Below, in pieces: positions 1-12,103 of a stretch of 64,000 nucleotides of DNA. The first letter of the stretch is position 1. Each line of letters opens with the position of its first letter. Position numbers and translations under genes: made by a program. Source of the DNA: Pogona vitticeps (taxonomy: Eukaryota; Chordata; Lepidosauria; Squamata; Agamidae); contig NC_135783.1 in the NCBI RefSeq assembly GCF_051106095.1, forward strand, positions 186,779,947 to 186,843,946, written 5' to 3'. Under the pieces are notes generated by a model. The model was not told the DNA's origin and ran no database searches. It saw nothing but the letters and a program-made list of their open reading frames with translations.

Positions 1-258
1 CATGGACTAGAGCACGCCAAGCCCTCCTGTCTTCCACTGCCTGCCGGAGTTGAGTCAAATTCATGTCGGTAGCTTCGATGACACTGTCCAACCATTATGT
101 CCTCCGTCGTCCCCTTCTCCTCTTGTCTTCACATTTTCCCAACGTCAGGGTCTTTTTCAGGAAGTCTACTCTTCTCATGAGATGGCCAAAGTATTGGAGC
201 CTCAACTTCAGGATCTGTCCTTCCAGTGAGCACTCAGGGTTGATTTCCTTCAGAATGG

Positions 259-260
<2 letters not shown>
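1..260 (-). mobile_element. BovB (RTE) LINE, 3' part, cut by the window edge
   Basis: Aligns base by base with the BovB copy at about 39270-39526. The reverse strand encodes the BovB C-terminal reverse-transcriptase tail (LMLGK..., RW, VIEAT-type block). The left end runs out of the window. The right end is interrupted by an L2-like LINE and continues at 4738, so this piece and 4738-5030 are one old insertion. Confidence 0.85.
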
Positions 261-289
<29 letters not shown>

Positions 290-402
290 TGTATGTATGT
301 ATGTATGTATGTATGTATGTATGTATGTATGTATGTATGTATGTATGTATGTATGTATTTTATTTTATTTTATTTTATTTTATTTTATTTTATTTTATTT
401 AT
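261..402. repeat. Compound microsatellite (ATGT)n then (TTTTA)n
   Basis: About 24 ATGT units (261-357) run directly into about nine TTTTA units (to 402). It sits at the 3' end of the L2-like LINE, where that clade carries its tail repeats. The open frames through it are artefacts of the 4-bp period. Confidence 0.95.
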
Positions 403-3400
403 ACCTCACCTATCTAGTCATTACGACCACTCTCGGCAGCTTCCAAACAGATAAAAAATAACATATAAATAAACCAAGATAAAGAAGAAATTACAAATCA
501 ATAAGCAGATTCTTCAAGATGGAAAGAATGACAGAAGATAAGTGAGAAAGGAAAAAAATTAAGTATTAGCTGGAGGGAAGGCCTGTTTAAATATCCAAGT
601 TTTTAGTTGGGTCTTTAAAATACCCAGCGATGGGGCCGCATGAATCTCTGGAGGGAGGTTGTTCCAGAGGCGAGGAGCCACCGCTGAGAAGGCCCGATTT
701 CTTGTTTTTTCCTTCTGGGCCTCCCTCGGCATCAGGCCCCTCAGCCTCACCTCCTGACTCGATCGAGTGATCTGGGTAGATCTTGGTGGGAGAAAGAGTT
801 CCGTCAAATATCGAGGCCCTAAACCATTTAGGGCTTTATACGTAAGCATCAACACTTTGAAGTCAATGCGGAACCAAATCGGCAGCCAATGCAGTGCGGC
901 CAGAGTAGCTGAGATATGAGGGTATTTTCTCACTCCACTAAGGAATCTGGCTGCCACATTCTGCACCACTTGGAGTTTCCGCATCAGCCTCAAAGGTAGC
1001 CCCACGTAGAGTGTGTTACAGTGGTCTAATCTTATGAGTGCATGTACCAAGGTAGTGAGTGCCCCCACATTGAGATAGGGCGCAGCTGAGCTATCTGCCG
1101 GAGATGAAAGAAGGCGGTGCAGACCACCAACGCTACCTGAGTTTCCATGGTGAATGCCCAATCCAGATGGATCCCTAAGCTGCAAACCCCACTCTTGGCA
1201 GCAAGAGTCACCCCCCTAAACGAGAGTTTTCCAAACCACCTACTGTTGGGACGCCCACCCTCAGAACCTCCGTCTTGTCCGGGTTCAGCCTCAGCCCATT
1301 TTCCTGCATCCATTGCAATACAGCCTCCAGGCAGCGCTGAAGGGACAGAACGGCATCTCCTGCAGTTGGTGAAAAGGAGATATAGAACTGGGTATCATCA
1401 GTGTACTGATGACACGATGCCCCACACCCCCTGATGACCCCACCCAGCGGCCTCATATAGATATTAAACAGCGTTGGGGAGATAATTGATCCCTGTGGAA
1501 CCCCACAATTGAGACTCCATGGGGCCAAAACACTCTCCCTAAGCTGTACTCTCTGGGGATGGTCCTCCAAGAAGTAACGGAGCCAGGCAAACACCAAGCC
1601 ACCAATTCCCAGCTCAGAGAGCCTCCCCAGGAGGATACCATGGTCGATGGTATCAAAGGCCGCTGAGATGTCGAGGAGGATCAACAGCGACAATTTGCTC
1701 CTGTTAGCCACCCTCAACAGGTCATTGTACAGGGCGACCAATGCCGTTTCTGTACCATGGCGTGTCCTGAAGCCCAACTGAAATGGATCCAGGGCGTCTG
1801 TTTCATCCAAATCCGCCTGGAGCTGATCAGCCACCACCCTCTCAACCACTTTGCTAATGAAAGAAACATTGGTGACAGGCCTATAATTGCCAATTTCGTC
1901 CACCGCCAAATTGGATTTCTTCCTAATGGGCCTAGTTAAGTGTCTCCTTGAGGGCAGGAGGGACTCTGCCCTTAAGGAACGACCCGTTAATTATTGCTGT
2001 CGCCCATTCCGTTGTTATAGGCCTGGCTGCTTTGATTAGCCAGGTCGGGCAAGGATCAAGGGAAAAGGTGGTGGCACGACAGCGATCAAGAGCTTTGTCC
2101 ACAGTATCCAGCGTCACAGGCTGAAAGCGATCGAAAGTCACCGGGCAAGACGGAGCGCTGGACATCTCAGCTCGACTTAATGTACAGTATTTTAAAAAGG
2201 AGAGAGGTCCCTGCTGATGGCCTCCACTTTAGATTTAAAAAATGCTGCAAATTGATCCAGTGAAAAACTAGGGGGAGGCCCATCACTCAGACCAATTCTG
2301 GATAGGTCGTGCACTATACGGAATAATTCTGCCTGTTGATTTGAACCTTTGCTTATCCGGTTAGCGAAGTATGCACGATTGGCAGCCTTTACCTTAGCCA
2401 GTTAAAGGTTAGTTGCAACCCTGACAGCTATCCAATTATAATCCGTCGGGTTCTTCCTCCACTTGCGCTCTAGGCTTCTCCTAAGCTGCTTCATCGCTCA
2501 AAGGTCCTGGTTAAACCAGGGCACTGGCCGAGCTCTACGTTGGAGAGGGCGTTTAGGCGCGATCGTGTCTACAGCCCTGGCGGCAGCAGTAAACCAGCCA
2601 TCAACCAGAGCCTCAAAAGGAGCGCCAGCCAGGTCAGCCATAATACCTCTCATGGTGTTCTGGAATCCTACCGGATCCAGTAGCCTTCGGGGGCAGACCA
2701 TAGAAATAGGTCCCTGCTCCCTGCGAGGGGGTGAGCCACTGAGATGTTACATTTTATTAGGTGGTGATCTGACCATGACAAGGGGACCAACACGAGGTCA
2801 GTCACCATCAGACCATACTCCAGTTGGTGGAAAAGACCAGATCTAGTGTATGGGGGCCATTGATCTAGTGCGTGGGGCCATTGACATGTTGGGACATGTT
2901 CAAGGAAGCCATGGTTTCCAAGAACTCAAGAGCTGACCCAGAGGTCTCTGCCTCCGCGTGAATGTTGAAATCACCCAGAACCAACAGCTCTGGGGATCTC
3001 AAAAGGGCCGCGGAGACAAAGTCCGCCAGCTCCGGTAGGGAAATGGCTGGGTCGCGGGGAGCACGGTAACCCAGCAAGATCCCAATACCTTCCCTGGCCC
3101 CTATCGACACGTGGAGGGCTTCCAGACCCGGCTTTACCACCAAGAAGCGCCTAGTAACATCTAAAGTGTTTTTGTATATAATGGCTACTCCCCCCCATTC
3201 CTCCAGTCTATCCTGGTGCTGGACAGCATAACCAGGCAGACAGGCGAGTGCTAGGGGAAAACTCCCCTCACCGCCTATCCATGTTTCGGTTATGCATGCC
3301 AGGTCTGCATCCTCCTCCAAGATAAGATCGTAGATCAACTGGGACTTATTGGATACAGACCTGGCGCTCAACAGCACCAGTTTTAGAGTGGAGGACTGGC

Positions 3401-4737
3401 TGGTCTGGCTACCTCAATACTGACGGTTGACCACAGTCCCAGAACGATGGACAGCCTTCAGACATCTGTTCACTGTTCTTCTAACACGAGCAGGGCCTGT
3501 GTCAACGCCATATCTCTACCCGTAATCACTGAGATGTTTTGAGGCCCCTCGCTGGGGAAGCAGGCCTTCAATTCCATGTCAAAAAAGAGAGAGAGAAAAG
3601 GGAAGAGAGAGAAAAGAATAAGAGGGAAAAGAAGAAAAACACACTAAATTAATAGAACCAGGTAAATAACAAATTAAACATAAAAACCAAATACAGTGTG
3701 ATAACTAAAAATTCCAATTATAAAGTAAATTATAATAAAAAAGAGAAAAAGAATCATTTGAAAGATTAACCCATGGTGTTTATCCCCCACATATAACCTT
3801 GATCTGTCCTCCTCTACCATGTAATCCTGTCCTTTCAGATGTTATTGTCTGTTTAGATGTTATTGTCCTTTTAGATGTTATTGGGCTTGATGTTGTTAAG
3901 CCTAGTGTTATTAATGTTAGTATTATTGGCACTGGAATACGAGTCTTACACTCAGAGCAGGTCCCAAAGGTCTCAATGTGGGTGCAAGAAATAGCAAAAA
4001 ATAGCATGCGCAGCAGAGTCCAATCTGGAGGTGACTCTCACTGCCATTTCCCTCCTTCGGGGAGCAGTTAAAGAGTCATTACTGATTTTCCCAGGGGAGC
4101 AAGCGGGGGGGAGTAGGTCCTAGGCAAGATATTACCGGCCGGGCACCCAACATGGCAATCTCCAGGACAACCTGGCTAAAGTCCACGCCGGGTAGATCTC
4201 TCTCCCCCACAGCCTTTCAGCTCACTCACGCTTGAAGCCCGGAAACCGACCGCTCCGCTTCGCCAGGCGTCCCGACACTCCTGGAGCCTCACAAGCACCT
4301 CAGGAAGCCAGGGAACCCAACGCCGCTCCAGCGATCTCCAAGCTCTAGGCGTTTCGGCAGGGCTAAATTCTGTCGGGGATCCCACCAGCCGCCAGCCCCC
4401 ACTCCAGCAATGTTCTCCAGATCAGACAGAAGCTTCCAAACTCCGCCGGCTGCCGCGACCCCACGTTCTGAGTTCTAGCTCCGTCCGCATTCAAGCCACT
4501 GTCTCGCCGCTTGCTGCCAGCCCTCCAAGCTCACCCGCTCAACAGCACCAGCACCAGCACCAGCCCGGTCCCAAAACTGTTTTCCAAACACAGTAATTTA
4601 GATCAGGTAAGGGAGGAAACAGATCAAAAAAGAAAGAAAAATAGAGCTAAGAAGGTAGAAAGAAGCAAACTGGTGCGGCGGTGAAAAACGCTATCCGCCT
4701 GCCACCAGCGCCATCTTGAAAAAAAAAGACATCTTTT
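261..4737 (-). mobile_element. L2-like LINE, nearly full length, inserted into BovB
   Basis: A single reverse-oriented element of about 4.45 kb. Its 5' end near 4717 starts AAGATGGCG, followed by a GC-rich 5' UTR (4100-4600). It carries an AP-endonuclease region at 2865-3377 (CITETWIGGEGSF; LLVLGDFNIHAE) and an RT at 1208-1909 (LLILLDISAAFDTIDHGILL, GVPQGSIISPTLFNIY, QYTDDTQFY). The C-terminal domain is at 559-1185 (FLSGVRKY, KALNGLGPRYL, APRLWNNLP). The 3' end is a short tandem-repeat tail, as usual for L2. The coding frame is broken in several places. L2 clade is judged from the FDTIDHGILL and GVPQGS blocks; close CR1-group relatives cannot be excluded. Confidence 0.85.
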
Positions 4738-5030
4738 GTTTGTTCTCCTTGCAGTCCAGGGGACTCTCAAGAGTCTCCTCCAGCACCACAAATCAAAAGC
4801 ATCAGTTCTTCGGTGGTCAGCCTTCTTTATGGTCCAGCTCTCACTTCCATACATCGCTACTGGAAAAACCATAGCTTTGACTATGCAGACCGTTGTTAGC
4901 AAGGTGGTGTCTCTGCTTTTTAAGATGCTGTCTAGGTTTGTCATCACTTTCCTCCCAAGAAGCAGGCAAAATCTGTCACTGCCTCCATATCTTCCCCTTC
5001 TGTTTGCCGGAGCTGATGGGACCAGGTAGT
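4738..5030 (-). mobile_element. BovB (RTE) LINE, continuation after the L2 insertion
   Basis: Continues the BovB sequence from 260. The reverse frame reads LDSILKSRDTTLLT, VRIVKAMVFPV-like and ESWTIKKADHRRTDAFDLW, the BovB segment downstream of the RT core. Relative to the copy near 39.7 kb, about 58 bp are missing at about 4970, between GCAG and AAAATCTGT. It ends near 5027 in an equivalent of the ..GTGATGGGACCA block. Confidence 0.85.
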
Positions 5031-5632
5031 AAAATTATTTGAGTTTTACTTACAGCTGAAGTCTTCAGGTAAGAAGCTAATCAGATATAACACAGCAAAA
5101 TATTGAGGTGGAAAAAACAACCATTTAATCACGATGTGTTTAAAGTCTCCTTTTGTAAAAGCTAAAAATAATAAATGAGCTTCATTTTATTTGTTTTTTT
5201 AACCCTAGATTTCTCCTATTTTCTAATTGGCAGTAATCACCTACACTGTTTAATAGCCAAGATTCTATAAAATGTCTGCTTTTAAATAAGCCGACAACAG
5301 GATTCTCTGAGGGCTTCTATTGTGTTTTGCTGTTTACTCTGAATATAGGTTTAAGCTGCTGATGGCATTTTAAATAAATCGACCCTGTTTTTAATGTTCT
5401 ATCCTTCCAAAAACATCAATGGGATGTATGTGTTAGTGTGTTGCAGATAAAAATAGCCTTCAGGCCCCTTAACTTTTTAGTGTTTTTTTTTAACAGCAGT
5501 TAACAAGGATCTTATGAGATGCTACCACTCTCTGTAAAATACAATCCACAGCAACTCAGTGCTTTGCACCTCTCATATTTAGCTTCTTAGCCCTATTCTC
5601 AAACTATAGGGTCCCAGATGAAAATACTGGTA
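5031..5632. other. Intergenic, no feature recognised
   Basis: A/T-rich single-copy-looking DNA between the BovB remnant and the first Tigger-like MITE. No conserved reading frame or RNA gene is seen. Confidence 0.6.
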
Positions 5633-6067
5633 CAGTGGTGCCTCGCATTACGATCGCTTCGTTTAACGACAAAATTGCATTACGATGAACTTTTTGCGAT
5701 CACTTTTGCGATCGCAAAATGATGTTTCCTATGGAGGAATTTCGCTTTGTGATGATCAGTTCCCTGCTTCGGGAACCGATTCTTCACAAAACGATGATTT
5801 TCCAACAGCTGATCGGCAGTTTCAAAATGGCAGCTGGGTAAATAAAATGGCTCCCCGCTGTGTTTAGGGACGGATTCCTCGCAAGACAGGCAGCGAAAAT
5901 GGCCACCCTATGGAGGATCTTCATTGGATGGTGAGTTTTAAGCCCATTGGAACGCATTAAACAGGTTTTAATGTGTTTTTATGGGCTTTTTAATTTCATT
6001 TTATGATGTTTTCGTTCTACAGCGATTTCACTGGAACGAATTAACATCGTAATGCGAGGCACTACTG
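5633..6067. mobile_element. Tigger/pogo-like hairpin MITE, copy 1 (435 bp)
   Basis: Starts CAGTGGTGCCTCGC and ends in the inverse GCGAGGCACTACTG, flanked on both sides by TA (5631-5632, 6068-6069), as in Tc1/mariner insertions. The interior repeats GCGATCGCAAAA-type and AACGCATTAA motifs shared with copies 3-5. No transposase is present. Assignment to the pogo/Tigger branch rests on TIR resemblance to CAGGCATACCTCG. Confidence 0.85.
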
Positions 6068-6751
6068 TAGTCCCAAGCTCTATTACTGACTCTTCTTACT
6101 ACTGTACTCTACTGCCTTAGGTCTCCTATAATGTTAGTTTCTAGTGCTCATAGCCTGCTTCACTGGGTGTTGTAAAGGCAGAGATTCTCAAGAGTGTTTT
6201 GAAGTATTGGGGGGAAAAGATAAAATTACTATTATTTCTTTCTTGGATCCATGAATCATTTTCTTTCATAATATAGAAAAAGGGACCAGGGTTGACTTTT
6301 TCAGTTTTTCTTAGCATGCCGATTTAAAAATAGGTTTTAAAGAGAGGCATAGTGGCGGGGGGGGGGGGGACAACAGTGAATAATGCGAGAGCACAATGGT
6401 TAAATTGCACCCCAATTGGAAGGGTACATGAGTATTCCTGATGGAGTAGAGTAGTAGAGAACATGCATTTCAAAAGGGAAAAAATGTGAGTAGATGTGCA
6501 TTCATTATGGAATATAACAAAAGTCAGTAGGTTACCTTGATTTCTTATCTCCTTGCCCTTCCAACCTTCCCATAGCTTCTGTGTCCATTAACAATTTGCC
6601 CATGAAGCAATGTGAGTTGTGTTTATGGGTTGATCCCAAGACATTAGCCGGGAAGCAACTCTATAAGATCTGTTCTAGTAAGAAAATGTGTTGTAACCAC
6701 CACCAACTGCAAATATTTATTAACAATGCCATTTGGCTTCCATGCTCTGTC

Positions 6752-6892
6752 CAAAATCCTGTTGCTTGGTGCAGTACATTGCACTTGAGTAGGCCCATTG
6801 AATTGATGGAGATTTGGTGAGTCAGCTCCTCCATAAGCTCTGTAGGTAGAAATGGGCTTACTTTTAACTGTGACTTGGAGTAGGCCCATTTT
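6752..6892. repeat. Palindromic ~150-bp repeat, copy 1
   Basis: CCAAAATCCTGTTGCTTGGTG, then TAGGCCCATTGAATTGATGG and GATTTGGTGAGTCA. It is one of four related sequences (also 15726, 27341, 41048). The right arm is degraded here. Confidence 0.65.
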
Positions 6893-8929
6893 AATCATTT
6901 GAGCTCATAGAGGATGCTTTCCAAAGCATTCCAAATGCTTTGGAATAACCTATACAGTCATTGAATACTTTGCCCTTCCATCTGCAGACGTACTGCCAGC
7001 TAGGCTTCCTACTCTCTCACTGCTCTTCTAAGGTACTTGTGCTACAGCCAAAGAACTTAAGAGGCGTCCTTCTCTTTATTAAAGAGCATCGGCATTTGTT
7101 TATTTTATGGATGCCTCCAGGCAGAGGTTTCTTACTAGTTCCAGTTAAAATGCCTTCTGCAGCTGTTCCCTCTTCTTAGATTTTCTGTTTAGTGAATCAA
7201 CTCCTTTTTTTGTTAAGGGGGGGGGAGAGAAAGATGGAAGAAATTGTGGTTGCAAGTACAAGAAGACAGTTGTCAGGACTTCCTGTAAAATGCTATGAAT
7301 GAGACCAAGGATATTGCTAAATAACAGCCACTTCTAGAAGTATTTTGTATCTTTATGTTAGATCAACATGAATTTTTACAGTGATGTGACCTTTGTTCAA
7401 TAGAACAATGGTTTTTATTCACTTTCTAATACATCACGTAATTAACATGATTATTATTTCTGGGGCATCATCAACTGTTTGGAACAAATTGATTCCATTG
7501 CTCACAAACTGGGGACATAAAATGAATAATCATATCACTCCTGGTTAGATTAGGAGGGCATCTAGGGTCATATGTAATCCTGATCAAAAGGCCACCCTAT
7601 GCACAAAATAAGCTCCGTGATAAAGTTGTCCGTTGCAGTTCAGTGACTATATCATGAACATACACAACATATAATCTTCAAAGAAAGTTGGAAATCCAGG
7701 CAGTAGTTGCCTGGCAAAGCTTCTGAAGAAAAGGCTCTGGCAGGATATGAAACTGGCAGAGAATCTTAGGCTGGCATTTTGTCGGTTTGATGGGAATGAA
7801 GGAAGTTTTGTGGTTCTCGTTTTTTTTTTCTCTCAGTGCTTCCAGAAATCCCAAAGAGCTTCAGTTTTCGGCATTGAAAAGCTGTGTCTGCTTTGACATC
7901 TGAAGTATTAAGAGCAGCTGTTTGTAAGGCAATGGATTATTAGTCACAGATGTCCTCTATAGCTGCAGAGCATTGCAAATGTAAAGAGTGATTTTTCTAA
8001 GGTGTTTTTGCTCTAAGAGAATTCAAATACATGTCTTTGGGGTTTCTGAAAACTACTGGTCTTGGATCTCTTGTTGAGTGAAAAGCAACATGAGTATTGT
8101 TTTTGGGGGGAATAAACTATTTTGATTAGTTTTATAGCCACTCTTAATCTGATATTAAAAACCAATTGTGAGTTGAGATATCAAGGTAGAAGCAGAAGCT
8201 TTGACGGAGGTTTTAAAAATTACTTGTATGTAAAAATTGAGCAAACTGAAACCAAGCACAATGGTGGTGTACTTTAGATCTCAAAATGCAGTGGATATAA
8301 ATTAATTGATAATTTAAAAAGCAAACATTAGTACTGATAGTCGATTATCTCAAGATCTTAAAGAGTTTATCCAGGATTGGGCCCTCAAAATAGCAAGACC
8401 TTGCAAGAATTGCTTCTTTGGATTCTAGGAAGTGTAGGATTTTTTGTGTGTGTTTTTTCCTAAAAAAGAAAAAAGGTCCGGTCAGACAATGGCCAATAAA
8501 CTGAAAGCCAGCTATTATCCATTGTATGGGTCATTCCTTTTCAACCTTCCAAATACCTTTAAACCAGCTTATTTGATGTAGCCACCTGCATTTGTGAGTG
8601 CCTGCCGAGCCATCAGGCTGAAGGACACAGAAGAAATGAACCTTTTCAGTGACATCACCCTGGGACTCCCTGCCATAGGAAATTTGTCTTGCCCCTTCAC
8701 TGTCAGTATGTTTCAAGCGGGTCTTTGAAACTCATGGTTTACACCCGCTATGACACTTAATTTGGAATGGTCTCATGCTTTTAAACTGGAGCTTTTAAAA
8801 CAACTGCTACTTGCTTTACTGTCTTAGCATTGGTTTTATAGAATTTGATTTTGTGGTTATTTCCATCTCTTTTGTACTGTTTCATCATGACTATATATTT
8901 ATACAAGTTCACTGAGAATTGTGTTAGTA

Positions 8930-9000
8930 TGCTCATGGCCTGGATAGGATTATATAGTCCTTAAGGGTGGCATATAAATATTTTAAATAAATAACAAATA
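8930..9000 (+). repeat. LINE/SINE 3' tail
   Basis: GGCCTGGATAGG..., AGGGTGGCATATAAATA and TTTTAAATAAATAAC form the ending shared by several repeats in the window. Confidence 0.45.
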
Positions 9001-9085
9001 CATGGGGCCCAAAGCTGGAGGAGGAGGGGGGACTGCTTCAGAAGGAACGGCATGCTATTCATATATATTTTGTGAATGTATAGAG

Positions 9086-9221
9086 CAGTGGTGTCGAACT
9101 GTGGCCCTCCAGATGTTCTTGGACTTCAACTCCCAGAAGCCTTCGCCACCACCTCTGCTGGCCAGGATTTCTGGGAGTTGAAGGCCAAGAACATCTGGAG
9201 GGCCACAGTTCGACACCACTG
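9086..9221. mobile_element. hAT-type hairpin MITE, copy A (136 bp)
   Basis: Near-perfect palindrome CAGTGGTGTCGAACTG ... CAGTTCGACACCACTG with an exact 8-bp target duplication, gtatagag (9078-9085 and 9222-9229). The 8-bp duplication and CAG...CTG ends are hAT hallmarks. No coding capacity. Confidence 0.9.
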
Positions 9222-10204
9222 GTATAGAGAATTAGTGATACTCAAAGATGGATTGATCATACATAACTGTCTTCTAGAAAATGTTTAGGGGTTTCTATAG
9301 AATCCCCGGCCAGTTCATCCCCACGACAAAAGGAGAGCTTGAAAACGTTAATTCAGCTGTTGGCTGGGGGGATTCATATTTGCTACAAAATTCTGGGAAT
9401 TCTATTCCAAAAGTAACCATTCTAAGCTCTGTTTATCTCGTTTGGAGAAGTGCCTGAGCTGTACAATCTTGTATGTGGCTGTCCTTTTCTTCTCTGCCAA
9501 GGGCAAAAGGCATAGCGTTGAGATAAGTTTAAAATAATGAATTTACAGTTCAAGGTAAAATGTTTCTCTCCAGCGATCAGTTTGTCCATACAATACTTCA
9601 GAAGGAGTATCTTTCTAGCAAGACCGGTTAGGATTCTTGCATTCCTCTCTGTCTCCCATTTCCATCTCTGGAGTCTTTAATTGCTTGCTGGCACTCTGTG
9701 ACTCAGCAGTTAAGCTCCTACAAACTTTGCATAATGATCATAAATCACATCCATTGTTAGGTATAGTAGGAAGATCCTGTAATCAGCAGCCGCCCTGGTT
9801 TGGCAGTGGAGTTTGAAAATTGCTGGTCAGCAATCACATGGTTTGCTACTGCCAACTTTTTTATTTCCTTTACCAGTTGTTGACAAAAGCTGGGTTCTGT
9901 TGGAGGGTTCTACTGATCCAGGAGAACAAGTTGGGCTGTGGAACAGTTATAGCTGCTTTGAGATGTGGGAGAACCACCCTTTGATCATGACAATTGAAAA
10001 TGCTATGGGAGTATGGTCTGAGTGTTCTGCCAGCCTCTCTCCAGCAAAGCAGCAGGCTGAGAATACGACTGAAGAGGAGAAATAGCCAGCAGAAGAACTG
10101 CTGGCTATTTTAACTGTATATTGGGCAGTCTACTTTATGGCCTCACGCAGTATAGTCATCGTTCAAATGAATCATCTACATTTCAGCTTCTTTGAAGTCT
10201 ACAT

Positions 10205-10335
10205 AGGTGTGTAAGAGGACCTTGCTAGATCAGGCCAATGCATCCAGCTCTCTCTTGTCAAATGGGCTCCTGCGGCTACATACAAGCAAGATGTGGCCAT
10301 GGGTGTCTTCCTGATATATCTTTAGGATGCAGTAA
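10205..10335. repeat. Possible interspersed repeat (AGATCAGGCCAATG type)
   Basis: GACCTTGCTAGATCAGGCCA, ATGCATCCAGCTCTC, AGATGTGGCCATGGGTGTC resemble a repeat I recall from squamate DNA, but no second copy is in this window. Confidence 0.3.
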
Positions 10336-10735
10336 CTTGAGAAAATTCGCTGTCCCTGCCCCTCATTATGTCTCCAAAATTCCCTGTGACCACAATGGCT
10401 TGGGGATTTTTAGAGCTCTAGTTTAAAAAATAATGTTCCCAAGCTCTGTTTATGGAGATTGGCTCAATTTAATTATCTAAGCCTTTTTAATTATCTAAGC
10501 TTCATTAAAATGCCACCCCCCAAAAAAGAGTAAAGGGTATTCATTAGATCTGCCTTAAAATGTAGATGTCAAAATTTATCCCATCCCCACAACAAATTAT
10601 GATGTCTTATAAGTAAGGGGAAGATATCATTTATCTGTTTAGCCAATTACTTATTTCATGGCTTCCCTGTAGTAAAGTTGTTTATTGTGTTGTGACATAA
10701 TGCCAACAAGGCACTTAAATCCATTTTTACAAATA

Positions 10736-11336
10736 CAGTGGTGCCCCGTATAGCGAGGTTAATCCGTTCCGGATTAACCTTTGCTATACGAAAACATCGC
10801 TGTGCGGGTAAGGAAAACCTATTGGAACGCATTAAACTTAGTTTAATGCGTTCCAATAAGTGTGCAAACTTACCCCTCCAGCGATGTTTTCGCGTCCGGC
10901 GGCCATTTTGGAGCCGCCGATCAGCTGATCGGCGGCTCCAAAATGGCCGCCGGATGACCCAAAATGGCCCCTATCAGCGTTTTCGTGCCCTCCCCTTGCT
11001 TACGGAGGTCGCGAAAATGCTGCGGGGGGGCATTTTGGGCCATCCGCGGCCATTAAAATGGCCGCGGATGGCCCGAAATGCCCCCCCGCAGCGTTTTCGC
11101 GACCTCCGTAAGCAAGGAGAGGGCACGAAAACGCTGATAGGGGCCATTTCGAGTCATGCCACGGCCATTTTGGAGCCGCCGATCAGCTGTTCGGCGGCTC
11201 CAAAATGGCCGCCGGACGCCCCAATCGTCGCAAAGCGAGTGCGGCGATTGGGGCTGATCCGTATAGCGATCCCCAAAAAGGGATCGCTATACGGATTTTT
11301 CGTTAAACGGTGCACTCGTTAAGCGAGGCACCACTG
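10736..11336. mobile_element. Tigger/pogo-like hairpin MITE, copy 2 (601 bp, nested palindromes)
   Basis: TIRs CAGTGGTGCCCCG and CGAGGCACCACTG with flanking TA at 10734-10735 and 11337-11338. It is longer than the other four copies. The middle consists of three palindromes: about 10897-10951 (centre gatcagctgatc), 10963-11148 (centre near 11055, ggccat-taaa-atggcc) and about 11160-11214. A 194-codon open frame crosses it but only reflects the palindromes. Confidence 0.88.
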
Positions 11337-12103
11337 TATTGATTTAGTTGAGCCTTCAAGAAAGTGCTGCCTTTCTCCTTAATCCACCTTTATTCAGGTA
11401 GTTGTAATCTTGGTCCAGTCTAAGAACACACAGGTGCCCCTGGATTTAACCTGTAATACTGAAAATTATAATCTTCGTGTTAATTTGAATGAGGTAAGTT
11501 AAACCAAATCATGTAAATAATACATTGAGAAGGAGGTGTCCATGTGTACTACTTTATATATGCTTTATATGTCCTCTATCTGAAAACGTTCCTCTATTTC
11601 AGGTGATGCCAGCTCCAATTTAAAGAGAAAGGTCAAAATCCTGTTGTGCAGTTACACAAAAGTCGTAACATTTAGCAGCAAATAGTTGTACATTAAGAAA
11701 TCTCGATAGACTTTGTCTGCTACATGCCAAGTTGCATGACTCGGTTTTCAACAGATAATGCCGTATCAGCTTTTGCATAACTACGCAACAAGACAAAGAA
11801 TGATAAGAAAGGAGAGAAGGGATCCTTCAATGGAAAATATCTGGACATCACAAATTAAGTAGACACAGAGGCCACCAAGTCAGAAGGGGAAAGAAACCAA
11901 TCCCACCATTCTGGTTTCCCTGTGTTTCTTCTTTTTTCCAATATTAAGTTTAAATTATTCAGAACTTTGAGAAATTGTCTTATATTAAGCTTAGTTCATC
12001 CCAAACTGTATTTTTTAAATGCATGAACAGGTTTTTGTGCACCTTTTACCTAATGCTATTATAGTTTATACAGTTTGCCCTGATACACAAATGTTGGCAA
12101 ATA

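Larger units (their letters stand above)
6068..9085. other. Intergenic block, no gene recognised
   Basis: Apart from the palindromic repeat at 6752 and a LINE tail at 8930, I see only A/T-rich DNA with a poly-G run at about 6356-6369 and G or T runs near 7210 and 7828. No frame looks conserved. Confidence 0.55.

Noticed and set aside
63-461. 132-codon frame with repeated MYVC
   Set aside because: Produced by the (ATGT)n microsatellite and BovB antisense sequence.
1208-3377. Host gene with endonuclease and polymerase domains
   Set aside because: The domains are those of an L2-like LINE with a repeat tail; other copies occur in the window.
10738-11322. 194-codon open frame
   Set aside because: Lies wholly inside the palindromic MITE; the frame stays open because the repeat arms mirror each other. 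No domain.
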